Source: Ignavibacteria bacterium
GTDB taxonomy: Bacteria; Bacteroidota; Ignavibacteria; OLB7
Assembly: GCA_020635205.1 (NCBI GenBank)
Contig: JACKAE010000003.1
Coordinates: 744,001-808,000 of the forward strand
Direction of reading: 5' to 3'
DNA: 64,000 bases
The notes under the pieces are model-generated. The model did not search any database. It was not told the DNA's origin and saw nothing but the letters and a program-made list of their open reading frames with translations. A program made the translations under genes and the position numbers. Each line of letters opens with the position of its first letter. Positions within the stretch are counted from its first letter, which is position 1. Shown here in pieces: positions 54,337 through 63,137 of this stretch.

Positions 54337-57279
54337 ATGTCAAATCTGCTTCGCTTTTTAAGTTTGGGCCTGTTTATTGGCCTGACGACCGTAGTTTCTC
54401 TCACTGCACAACCAGTGGCTGATGGGCAGGGAGATGTCGGCATTGGCACAAACGATCCACACCCTTCTGCCCTACTGGACATGACATCGAATGCGAAAGG
54501 CTTTCTCCTCCCCCGAATGACTTCGGCTCAACGCCTCGCTATTCCTACTCCTGCCAACGGACTGATGGTCTACGATATCACCGTCGGTGTTCCATTCCTC
54601 TGGAGCAATGCCTCCGGTGGGTTTCAGTGGGATGCTGTCGTCACAACCGGAAGCAACCTCGGCTGGCTTACCAACGGCAACGCAGGTCTGGTTGACGGTA
54701 TCAACAACTTCCTCGGCACAAACACGGCTGTGCCAGTACGAGTCAGGACAAACAACACTGAACGCATTCGCATTGAAGCAGACGGCGATGTTGGCATCAA
54801 CACCCCAAGTCCATCGGCAAAACTTGACGTAGTGGCCACTGTTGGTGCTCCAGCCATCGAGGCCAATACCGCAAGCGGTACCGCAATCTATGCGCAGTCA
54901 GGGGCAGGAGCACTCCCTCCTGCTGGAAACAACTGGGGAGTGTTCGTATCAGTCCCATCAGGACCGAACAACGCTGGGGTTACCGGTGTTGCAGGTTTCG
55001 GAGCACCGATCAACAACAACGCAGGGATTTCTGGAGCGAACGATGGTGGATATGGCGTAGCCGGCAACTCGGTAGCGACTGGATTTGCTGGGGTCTTCGG
55101 CAACGCAACGTCCTTGCTCAACCCGGCAGCCGGTGTTCTTGGCCGTTCCGCAGGGGGAAGTGCAGGTCGATTTGAGATCACCAACGGAGCGAACGGAAGC
55201 AATGGTGTCGAGATTTCAACTGCCGGTGCAGGAGATGCTCTGGAGGTCACCACAACTGGTGGCGGTCTCGGCATCGACCTTAATGGTGGAGCACTCGACG
55301 GAAACGCTGCAGCAAACGCACTTGGTGCAGGAACGGCTGCTCAACAGTTGACCGTTCGCGGCTCGGCAAACGCAATCATCGGCAACACACTTGCTGGCAA
55401 CCCGACGGTCTGGGACCTCGTCGTTCAGGGTGACGCTGTCACCACAGGCCTCTTGAAGGTAGGTGGTTCGATCTGGATTGACGGTGTCTCGCCAACCCAC
55501 CAGATCAACGCAAATGCTCCGCTGAATATCGGAACGTCGGTTGGCGATATTACAATCTCTCCGGCCCCTGGTGGCACAACCACTATCAACAGCGATCTTG
55601 TGGTTTCCGAGGATCTTATTGTGAACGGCGCGGTACAGTTTAACGGTGGTCTCACTCTCCCCTCCATTACTCAAGGGAGCGTCCTCTTTGCCGGAACGTC
55701 AGGGGCAATCTCGCAAGACAACACCAATTTCTTTTGGGATGATGCCACGAACCGTCTCGGCGTTGGCACGAACACAGCCTCGGCCAAGATCGACGTGGCG
55801 GAGAGCGGGACAACTGCTCCTGGCGTCAAAGTGAGCATAACCAATGCCGCAAATGGTAATACCGCTGTACAGGCTACAACCACCGGTACCGGCAAGGCAG
55901 GGTTCTTCCAGGTCTCAAATTCCGGCAGCGCCACAAATGCTCTGGAAGCCCGCACAAATGGAACAAGTAGCGTCGCGTCAGCGATCTACGGTTTCCGCGC
56001 AAGCAGCACTCTCACACTTGGTATCTCACGAGCCATTTTAGGTGAGAACAACAATGGTGCTGGCGTTGCAGGTCTCTCTAATACAGGTTTCGGCACCTAC
56101 GGAGCCTCCGTTGGTAACGACGGTGTGTTCGGTATCTCACTCGCGGCAACCTTCGCAGGTGTCCACGGACGAAATGACGTTGCGGGTGGATACAGTGTGT
56201 GGGGGGAGTCGGCAGGGGGAGGTATCGGCGTCTTAGGCACCAGCCAGACAGGAGTCGCTGGCCAGTTCACCATTGCCAATGCAGCCAGCACTGCTGACGC
56301 AGTTCGCGTAAACCAGAGTGGGCTGGGACACGGAGTATACGGAGCGATCACCAACACATCGAACACCGGCGCCGCTGTTCAGGGGGAAACAAGCGGCAGT
56401 GGCAACGCTGTACAAGGCCTCGCAATCGGCAACGGCAACGCAGGGTTCTTCCGGATCAGCAACGCAGGAAGCACATCATCGATTATAAACGCTACAACGA
56501 ACGGTATCGGAAGTGGCGTGACTGTGCAGTTGACGAATGCAAGCAACGGCGGGCGGGGTATCGACGTACTCCAGGCAGGAGTTGGACCGGGCGTCTTCTC
56601 TACCAGTGTTGGTGGCAACGCTGTCTGGGGCATCACCAGTTCAATCTCTGCTGCTGGCGTTATCGGCGACAACACATTTGGTGAGGCTGTTGTCGGTCGC
56701 AACCGTGGTGGCAATGGCGTTGGTGCTGTTGTTGGACGGAACGACTCATCGGGTTACGGTGTCCGCGGCTTCAATACAAAGGATGGTATCGGCGTGTTGG
56801 GTCAGGCTGGTATCAGTGGTGGAACAGGTGTTGGTGGACGCTTCGAGAACGTGAACGCCGGCAACGGCAACGACGCTCTGCAAGCCGCAACAAATGGCAC
56901 AGGGTGGGCAGGTAACTTCACGAATGCAAACAACACCAGTGCCACGAAAGGTGTCCGCATTGCCACAACCGCCAACCAGGGTGGCAACGCACTTATGATT
57001 GCAAACGGAACGCTCTCCCTCTCTCGCCAGCATCCATACGCAAGCAACACCGTTGTGGACGACAATATTCTGGTGGTAACGACAGCCGGGAACGTGACAG
57101 TTCCAACGGGAGCACCACTGGTAGATGGAGCTACTGTCTGGGTTGTAAACAACGCAGGTGCAGTGGTGACAGTTACGAACACAACAGTCGGTGCATTTAA
57201 CATCAATCCGGGACGGGCAGTACAGCTCCTCTTCGTCTCCACAGTGAGTGGCGCAAACTGGATTCCTGTAGAGCCGTAA
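54337..57279 (+). CDS. large repetitive exported surface protein 3 (tandem paralogue of 2)
   Basis: A 980-residue protein with signal peptide (SNLLRFLSLGLFIGLTTVVS to LTAQ) and the header GDVGIGTNDPHPSALLDMTS. The first third is nearly identical to surface protein 2, including DNA third positions, while the middle has its own Gly-rich repeats (GRNDVAGGYSVWGESAGGGI). A single 131-residue unit of protein 2 reappears from about 56554. The C-terminus differs and ends like protein 1 (DGATVWVVNNAGAVVTVTN, ANWIPVEP). The gene is thus a mosaic of modules from both neighbours. No type IX sorting domain is seen. Confidence 0.86.
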   Translation: MSNLLRFLSLGLFIGLTTVVSLTAQPVADGQGDVGIGTNDPHPSALLDMTSNAKGFLLPRMTSAQRLAIPTPANGLMVYDITVGVPFLWSNASGGFQWDAVVTTGSNLGWLTNGNAGLVDGINNFLGTNTAVPVRVRTNNTERIRIEADGDVGINTPSPSAKLDVVATVGAPAIEANTASGTAIYAQSGAGALPPAGNNWGVFVSVPSGPNNAGVTGVAGFGAPINNNAGISGANDGGYGVAGNSVATGFAGVFGNATSLLNPAAGVLGRSAGGSAGRFEITNGANGSNGVEISTAGAGDALEVTTTGGGLGIDLNGGALDGNAAANALGAGTAAQQLTVRGSANAIIGNTLAGNPTVWDLVVQGDAVTTGLLKVGGSIWIDGVSPTHQINANAPLNIGTSVGDITISPAPGGTTTINSDLVVSEDLIVNGAVQFNGGLTLPSITQGSVLFAGTSGAISQDNTNFFWDDATNRLGVGTNTASAKIDVAESGTTAPGVKVSITNAANGNTAVQATTTGTGKAGFFQVSNSGSATNALEARTNGTSSVASAIYGFRASSTLTLGISRAILGENNNGAGVAGLSNTGFGTYGASVGNDGVFGISLAATFAGVHGRNDVAGGYSVWGESAGGGIGVLGTSQTGVAGQFTIANAASTADAVRVNQSGLGHGVYGAITNTSNTGAAVQGETSGSGNAVQGLAIGNGNAGFFRISNAGSTSSIINATTNGIGSGVTVQLTNASNGGRGIDVLQAGVGPGVFSTSVGGNAVWGITSSISAAGVIGDNTFGEAVVGRNRGGNGVGAVVGRNDSSGYGVRGFNTKDGIGVLGQAGISGGTGVGGRFENVNAGNGNDALQAATNGTGWAGNFTNANNTSATKGVRIATTANQGGNALMIANGTLSLSRQHPYASNTVVDDNILVVTTAGNVTVPTGAPLVDGATVWVVNNAGAVVTVTNTTVGAFNINPGRAVQLLFVSTVSGANWIPVEP
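54430..55274 (+). repeat. 845-bp duplicated segment, copy in surface protein 3
   Basis: Partner of 50896-51740; see that entry. The segment begins some 90 bases after the start codon: the signal peptides themselves differ, so the near-identity is internal to the genes. Confidence 0.9.
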
Positions 57280-57324
57280 GGGGTAGAGCTGATTGACTCA
57301 CGTACTGAATAGCCGCATGGGTAG

Positions 57325-57354
57325 GCGGGGATTGCATATCGGCGCAATCCCCGC
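57325..57354 (+). terminator. rho-independent terminator after surface protein 3
   Basis: The perfect 11-base stem GCGGGGATTGC/GCAATCCCCGC with an eight-base loop is followed by TTCTGTTT. Confidence 0.85.
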
Positions 57355-57489
57355 TTCTGTTTCCATAACCATTGTTAGGATATCCACTCAGCAATGTAGG
57401 TAGAAAACACGGATAGCACGGATCGGACGGATTTCCACAGATATTAATCCGCGTCAATCTATGGGATATGCGTCATCCGTGCCCCCCCC

Positions 57490-57822
57490 TCAGACTGTTG
57501 GAGGCTTCGGATGAGGAGCCATGAAGACTAAGAGCACGGCATTCTCTTCCGTGTCGTTTCGCACTCCGTGCGGCTCTCCTGCCGGTGCAACGCAACTCTC
57601 CCCTGCTTCGAGATGAGACTCCACTTCTCCAACAATTGCTGTTGGCCTCCCCTCCAACACAAAGTAGATTTTATCTTCTCTCTCGTGCATGTGAACCTTC
57701 TGTTCCTGTCCCGGCTTCAGACAGTAGAGGTCGGCAAACATCTTCGCCGATTCGTAGAGGTTCACCTTCGCCATCTTTTCGTCGGAGAAGCGGAGGAGAG
57801 ATTGGTAGTTTGGTATTTGCAT
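57490..57822 (-). CDS. small cupin-domain protein
   Basis: A 110-residue single cupin barrel. Cupin motif 1 is KVHMHEREDKIYFVLEGR with the metal-binding His, His and Glu, and motif 2 is CVAPAGEPHGVRNDT with the last His. Small cupins of this type can be metal-dependent enzymes, sugar-binding proteins or sensors, and the specific role here is unknown. Surface protein 3 converges on it from the left and the hairpin array lies upstream. Confidence 0.88.
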   Translation of the reverse strand: MQIPNYQSLLRFSDEKMAKVNLYESAKMFADLYCLKPGQEQKVHMHEREDKIYFVLEGRPTAIVGEVESHLEAGESCVAPAGEPHGVRNDTEENAVLLVFMAPHPKPPTV

Positions 57823-58437
57823 GTTGGAAAATTGTGGATCGTTGATTGTTGTTGAGTCGAGAGTGTGATGTCACGTCTCAGAGTCGCTCAGGAATGTGTG
57901 AGTATTCTCTTCTCACCACTCTCTTTCAAATCTATTTGAACTGCTCCCGGAGGGAGCACTCGCCCCTGGCCGTGGAGAAAGCCGCAGGCTGCACTCCACG
58001 GACTCTATTCATTATCTGACGCTTTCGCCCTGAAGGGGCGACTGAGCTGCAGGCTTTGACGTCGCTCTCTTCCATTCTGCCCCTTCGGGGCGAGAAGAAC
58101 TATGAACGCTTTCTTCCGGGGATTACCATCCCCGGCCACGTTGCAGCCGCCCCTTCGGGGCGAGAAGAACTATGAACGCTTTTCTTCTGGGGATTGTATC
58201 CCCGGCCACGTTGCAGCCGCCCCTTCGGGGCGAGAAGAACTATGAACACTTTTCTTCCGGGGATTGGCATCCCCGGCCACGTTGCAGCCGCCCCTTCGGG
58301 GCGAGAAGAACTATGAACGCTTTTCTTCTGGGGATTGTATCCCCGGCTGCATGCTGCCCCTTCGGGGCGAGAGTAGAACTATGAACGCTTTTCCCATTGT
58401 CCGCGAGTATAGTTGGTTGTTGAGTAGAGAATGTTAG
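57823..58437. other. 615-base intergenic region filled with palindromic repeats
   Basis: The region holds a stem at 57970-58001 (CCGTGGAG/CTCCACGG enclosing AGCCGCAGGCT), further short palindromes such as CGCCCTGAAGGGGCG near 58028, and the tandem array at 58080-58390. No gene is believable. Confidence 0.8.
58080..58390. repeat. tandem array of two-hairpin repeats, about five units of 66-71 bp
   Basis: CCCCTTCGGGG begins at 58080, 58150, 58220, 58291 and 58357. Each unit reads: hairpin CCCCTTCGGGG, GCGAGAAGAACTATGAACGC, a stem CCGGGGAT/ATCCCCGG (or TGGGGAT variant) with a three-base variable loop, then CCACGTTGCAGCCG. The order and linker match the repeats at 1.2 and 10.2 kb, with both stems changed in a base-paired manner. 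Confidence 0.9.
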
Positions 58438-59703
58438 TTACTCAGAATCAGAATAAATAGAAGTGACCGCCGTTTCAGCGCTGAAGATTGAATCTTCTAA
58501 GTGCTCTGGATTGATCGTCTTCCCCATACTCTCAACGCTCACCAATCCCGGTCTCGTTCCAACAGCCACTCTTCCAAGTTGAGGAAATCCCAAAACCTCT
58601 GCCCCCCCCAACGTTAAGGCACGAAGAAGAGTGCCGGCGGGAAGATCTGGGAAATGACTGTAGAGAAACCGCGCTTCGTCGAAGACATCCATACTCGGAT
58701 TTGAACCACGACCATCAGTTCCGAGTGCGAGGGTCATCCCCTCCTCCACCATCTGGCGGACTGGAGGGAGCAGACCAGTAATGTGAAGGTTCGATGTTGG
58801 TGAGAGGATCACCTTAACACCACGAGATGCCAGCAAACGAATCTCCTCTGCTCGAGCGTCGGCAAGGTGAACGGCAACGAAGCGATCTGAGAGAAAACCA
58901 CGGGCATCGTAGTAGGCAATTGGCGAGATACCGGGAGGCTGAAAAGTCTCATCCCACGAACCAATCTCTTTCAAGAATTGAACCCACTCTCCCTCACCCC
59001 GCTCGTACAAGTCGCGCTCTGCTGGATCCTCCGCCAAGTGTTGGTAGACGTAGCTACCCCGCTCTCGACTCCACAACTCAATCGCCTCCATCAACGCAAA
59101 CGAAACAGAGTAGGGGGCGTGAACTCCAAGTGCATGCCGTAGTTGTTCACTCCACTCAACATCGGCGTAGAGTTTTTCCGCGAAGGTGATTTTCTCCTCT
59201 GCTCTCTCCTCACTGAACCCAATTAACTCGTGAATCAACCGGCAGTGAATTCCCGAATCAACAATTAGCTTCACTGTCCTTGGGTGGTTCACCACCTCTC
59301 CAACTGCCACCGTTCCCCGACCGATCATCTCCTTAAGCGTCGTGAGAATATCGGCATCCTGCTCCTCTTCGGTTCGATTACCATCGCGTGCTCGCATCAA
59401 ATTTCTCACCCAAGCGACCAGCCCCTCCCCCCCGGGAACTGTGCTCTTGCGTCCGGCATCGGTCAAGTGGATGTGAGCGTTCAGAACGCCCGGCATCAAC
59501 AGTTGATGGTCGCGCCGCTCGTCGGCCTCACCCTGAAGCTGAGATGTTGAAGCAATGGCAAGAACCTTGCCATCCTCGTCAACCAGAACACCTTGGTCTG
59601 TTCTGGGATCCCCTCCATCTGGTGAGTAGAGAACTTCGGCTGTGTGGAGAATCCGCCTTGGCATCATTTGTGATAGATAACTGTGAACCTTGGAATCATT
59701 CAC
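58438..59703 (-). CDS. amidohydrolase family deaminase-like protein
   Basis: A 421-residue metal-dependent hydrolase of the cytosine deaminase/aminofutalosine deaminase-like group. Metal ligands fit NAHIHLTD (HxH), QHLAEDPAE (His then Glu), VAVHLA (His) and ALGTDGRGSN (Asp), and SPTSNLHITG precedes the last strand. An 6-aminodeoxyfutalosine deaminase (menaquinone route) or an N-heterocycle deaminase are the best guesses; no other menaquinone gene is nearby. The ATG overlaps the stop of the AAA/SARP regulator gene upstream, so the two are co-translated. Confidence 0.87.
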   Translation of the reverse strand: MNDSKVHSYLSQMMPRRILHTAEVLYSPDGGDPRTDQGVLVDEDGKVLAIASTSQLQGEADERRDHQLLMPGVLNAHIHLTDAGRKSTVPGGEGLVAWVRNLMRARDGNRTEEEQDADILTTLKEMIGRGTVAVGEVVNHPRTVKLIVDSGIHCRLIHELIGFSEERAEEKITFAEKLYADVEWSEQLRHALGVHAPYSVSFALMEAIELWSRERGSYVYQHLAEDPAERDLYERGEGEWVQFLKEIGSWDETFQPPGISPIAYYDARGFLSDRFVAVHLADARAEEIRLLASRGVKVILSPTSNLHITGLLPPVRQMVEEGMTLALGTDGRGSNPSMDVFDEARFLYSHFPDLPAGTLLRALTLGGAEVLGFPQLGRVAVGTRPGLVSVESMGKTINPEHLEDSIFSAETAVTSIYSDSE

Positions 59704-62700
59704 GAGTGGTAGAACTCACGTCGCAACGACCTTCTGACCTGTTCCGCAGCAACATTTCTTCCGAGCTTGGAGAGTAAAGTAGAGAGAAGTTCCCCAACCT
59801 CTTCATCATCCGGTGTCCGACTAAACGCATCCTGCAAGAGCGTAACGCAACCTTCGTAATCCCCCATCTCCCCAACTTCGTGAACAACCCGGAGTAACAT
59901 ATCGCGCAAGCTAATCTCCAGATCATCTCGAACCGCATCAAAGAATGGATCGAACAACCCGGGGAAAGGGACATCAGTACTGAGCGTTGTGAAAACATCC
60001 CGCAACAACGGGAGAGCACGACCGGGAGCTTCGCGTTCCAACACATCCCCAGCCCGCAGAATGTTCTGTTGAACTTCGAGGAGATCAGCTCGAACTAATT
60101 CTCGATTCAGTCGAGGTGCTTCCCCCACCGCCGAGAGAATGCCCTCCTCCCCGAAGAGTTTCCGAAGAGAGTGAAGGCGAACGTAGAGATTATTGCGGGC
60201 ACTCTCAATTTCGGCCAACTCGTTCCCGGAGGCGAGGAGAGCAAACTCGTCGAGCGAGAGCTGACGATTGGCAAACTCGTTTGCGATAATCAACCCGAGC
60301 ACCACTTTCATCCGTCCACCCGAGATGCTATGCTCTCTGCCGGAGAGATCGCGCAAACGGAACTCTCCGATCACCTTCAAGTTAAGTCGTCCGTCGCCCG
60401 CCACTTGTACCAGAAGGTCGTGCACTCTCCTCTTCACCTCGCGAAATTCTTCCCCCCACTTCTTCACCTCTTTCGCTGGAAGCAATTGCCGCCCAATGCT
60501 GAGAAGGGGTTCCATAAACCCCGGCATTCCCCGCTCGCTCAGCCACTTGAGAGATCGCCGAAGTGCTGTCCCAAGTTTTTCACGCCGCTCTGAGTCTTCT
60601 TTTTCGTCGCCAACCCCTTCGCGAACCTGAAGAATAAGCGCAATAACGTCGTCGAGTTTGAGAAGAGGTCTCTCCAACATTTGGTCGAGACTCTCCTCCG
60701 CTTCTAACGCGATATTGCTCCACCCAGATAGACGAGCTATAGAGGGGTGAAGAAGCTCAGGATATTCGGAGAGGTGTTCGTCGGCAATCTCTTTCCAACG
60801 ATCGTCACCAGTAAGCCAGAGGGCAACTACAACGTAGCTCCAGAGTAGCTCGGGAGAGTATGGGAATTCATCACTCGACATTTCTGAGCCGGCTTCGGCA
60901 AACTGTAAAGCCTCCTCTACGATACGGTCGGGGTGCAGACCAACCGCTCCCCAGGCAACTAACGCTCGTCCATTCCCCTTTGCGAGAAGCTGGAACGTAC
61001 GTCTCATCACGAAGATATCCCGACTCTCCTTAATTGCACGAAGCAGCGAGTCGACTGCACCAGTATCGTAGTAGAAGCGCACCCGGTGTTCGGCGAGGTG
61101 TGTGCCCAACGCTCCGGTAACGCCAATATGGTCGAGTGATCCCAACTGCTCAGCTCTCTGCTCAAGTTCAGCTTTACTTTCGTAGACTTGAGCGAGCACC
61201 GGAATAAACCAGAGACGAGCTTCGTTGAGCACAGGATACTCCTGCCGAACGTGGAGTAGCTCAGCATAATAGGCTTCGATCTGCCGAACAACCGGAATGC
61301 TTCTACTCTCCCAAGCGAAAACACCAATCGCACAGAGAAACCGGGCATAGTCAGCTCGATACTTAATCTCAGGGAACTGTACCGCAAGATTTTCGGCCTC
61401 CTCTATTCCCCACTCCTGCACACTCCGCTCGTACCACCGATTTTCCGGATTGCTGATAATCGCCCACAAACGTTGCAGTGCTCCCTGCGCGGATCGTGGT
61501 TCCGCCGTTCTTCTGTCTGCCTCTTCCACAAGTTCTGCCTCAACATCGGGTAGTCCTTGAAGTGCAGCCCAAACGCTCTTCCGGTAGAGATGCATCACCT
61601 CCACATCCTCCCTCCGCTCTTCTGTAAGATATTCTCCAACTTGCTGAAGTGCCGAGGTAAAGAGGAAGATCAACGATTCTGCATCCTGCCACTCGGCTGA
61701 GAGGAGAATGTCGTACAGGAGAAGCGAAGAGCGAACCAGTCCCTTGTAGAGAAGTTCAGCGTCGAGTTTACTACCGTCGGCGTCAGCATTAAATTCTTTG
61801 CTGAGCGATGAAAGGAAACGGGATATTGGGACGTGGGTGTAGAGGGGAAGATCGGAAGCAATAAGGTTGCCAAGCGATGAACGGTTGACTTCTCCACCTG
61901 AGAGAAAGTGTTGGTGAATCAGTGAGTGAGTGAAGCCGATCAGTGGCGAGGTAGATGCTGGATAGAGACCATACTCTCGGTTCGTGCCGACAATTGGAAG
62001 TGCCGGGGTTGGGTGTTGTTGGAGAACTCCACGGAAGATCAACCGATCGATCATCTCGTCTGCCCCGGCAAACATCTCTCGCGCTGCCTCGCGGGCAAAG
62101 ACTTCTCCCAGCAGTGCGAGAGTGCTGGCAGACTCTCTCTCGACATCGCTGAGTGCCCCTCCCATTCCCTCCCCAATGCGAGAAGCCGAGCCGGCAATTA
62201 CCTCCGCAAGCCCTTCTACCGATCCCCTCAGTGCAAACCGTCCATCACTTCCAGACGCAATCAGTTCTTCGGAGAGTGCTCTCCGCAAGCCAGAACGAAT
62301 CACAAGAGGATTTCCAACGGAAGGAGTGAGGAGCGCATCGACAATCCCCTCCTCTGGCTCAGCATCGAAGAGAAGTTCCCAAAGTCTTCGCACATCCTCT
62401 CGGTGTAGTCCCGACAGCGTCATCTGCTCCACCAACGAAGGTTCAATCACCCCCTCGATTCCTAACTCCGGTTTCCTGAGAACGAAGAGAAAAGAGACCG
62501 ACTCGCTTGAGAGAGTGTCGAGAATCATCTGAAGGTCGTTCCGCATTCCTTCGCGAATCAGGTGTGCATCTTCGACAATCAAGCAGACTGGCCTCAGCCG
62601 GATAACGTGGCGGAGTGCGGGAAGAGGTTCGGTTCCCTCAGCGTGGCGAGATTGAAGTAGAGACCGTGTCTCTCTGTTCCGGCGGAGTGCGTCGCCAATC

Positions 62701-62966
62701 ATCGGCAGGAGTGCGCCGGAAGATTCGGGGAGGAATCGAACGTGGAGCGGAATGCCCCCCTCACCCCGTATGCGAGCTATCACCTCTTCAACTACTCTGC
62801 TCTTGCCCAAACCAGCTTCAGCCCGCAGTTCCATCGAGCGAACGCCATCAAACTGACTTGTTCCGCGCCAGAAAGAGACCAGACGTTCCAGTTCTTGATC
62901 TCTCCCAACAAAAGGGAGAAGCCCGTGGTTGAGGAAATCGGTCAGAATATGTCGCCAACTCTTCAT
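59700..62966 (-). CDS. AAA ATPase with helical repeats and C-terminal SARP/BTAD-type region
   Basis: A 1088-residue predicted transcription regulator. The N-terminus holds an AAA/STAND-type ATPase: GRDQELERLVSFW, Walker A AEAGLGKS at 49-56 and Walker B VCLIVEDAH around 127-135. Residues of about 370-850 are helical, TPR-like. From about residue 857 there is a winged-helix DNA-binding unit (LKVIGEFRLRDLSGREHS, ARNNLYVRLHSLRKLFG) followed by a BTAD-type helical domain (APGRALPLLRDVFTTLS). In AfsR-type regulators the SARP part is at the N-terminus; here it is at the other end. It presumably uses ATP as a molecular switch. The gene is coupled to the amidohydrolase, which it may control. Confidence 0.83.
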   Translation of the reverse strand: MKSWRHILTDFLNHGLLPFVGRDQELERLVSFWRGTSQFDGVRSMELRAEAGLGKSRVVEEVIARIRGEGGIPLHVRFLPESSGALLPMIGDALRRNRETRSLLQSRHAEGTEPLPALRHVIRLRPVCLIVEDAHLIREGMRNDLQMILDTLSSESVSFLFVLRKPELGIEGVIEPSLVEQMTLSGLHREDVRRLWELLFDAEPEEGIVDALLTPSVGNPLVIRSGLRRALSEELIASGSDGRFALRGSVEGLAEVIAGSASRIGEGMGGALSDVERESASTLALLGEVFAREAAREMFAGADEMIDRLIFRGVLQQHPTPALPIVGTNREYGLYPASTSPLIGFTHSLIHQHFLSGGEVNRSSLGNLIASDLPLYTHVPISRFLSSLSKEFNADADGSKLDAELLYKGLVRSSLLLYDILLSAEWQDAESLIFLFTSALQQVGEYLTEERREDVEVMHLYRKSVWAALQGLPDVEAELVEEADRRTAEPRSAQGALQRLWAIISNPENRWYERSVQEWGIEEAENLAVQFPEIKYRADYARFLCAIGVFAWESRSIPVVRQIEAYYAELLHVRQEYPVLNEARLWFIPVLAQVYESKAELEQRAEQLGSLDHIGVTGALGTHLAEHRVRFYYDTGAVDSLLRAIKESRDIFVMRRTFQLLAKGNGRALVAWGAVGLHPDRIVEEALQFAEAGSEMSSDEFPYSPELLWSYVVVALWLTGDDRWKEIADEHLSEYPELLHPSIARLSGWSNIALEAEESLDQMLERPLLKLDDVIALILQVREGVGDEKEDSERREKLGTALRRSLKWLSERGMPGFMEPLLSIGRQLLPAKEVKKWGEEFREVKRRVHDLLVQVAGDGRLNLKVIGEFRLRDLSGREHSISGGRMKVVLGLIIANEFANRQLSLDEFALLASGNELAEIESARNNLYVRLHSLRKLFGEEGILSAVGEAPRLNRELVRADLLEVQQNILRAGDVLEREAPGRALPLLRDVFTTLSTDVPFPGLFDPFFDAVRDDLEISLRDMLLRVVHEVGEMGDYEGCVTLLQDAFSRTPDDEEVGELLSTLLSKLGRNVAAEQVRRSLRREFYHS

Positions 62967-63137
62967 TCACCTGAAATCTACGGGAAACCGAGGTTTTTCT
63001 TCTCTTTTATCCACTTCGTAAAAAAAATCGATCAGCTCTCGGGATCGTAAGAGCCTTCAGCGAGAATCGTAAGACGACGCGACTACCTTCGCAGACGTAA
63101 TTCGATTCCACACAGACAAAACAAATGGGAGAGCATC

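Noticed and set aside
58172..58384. Plus-strand frame of 70 codons in the hairpin array, and the idea of a CRISPR array here.
   Set aside because: The frame translates the tandem units. For CRISPR the whole unit would have to split into repeat and unique spacer, but nearly all of each 66-71 base unit is conserved and only a few loop bases differ; no cas genes are present.
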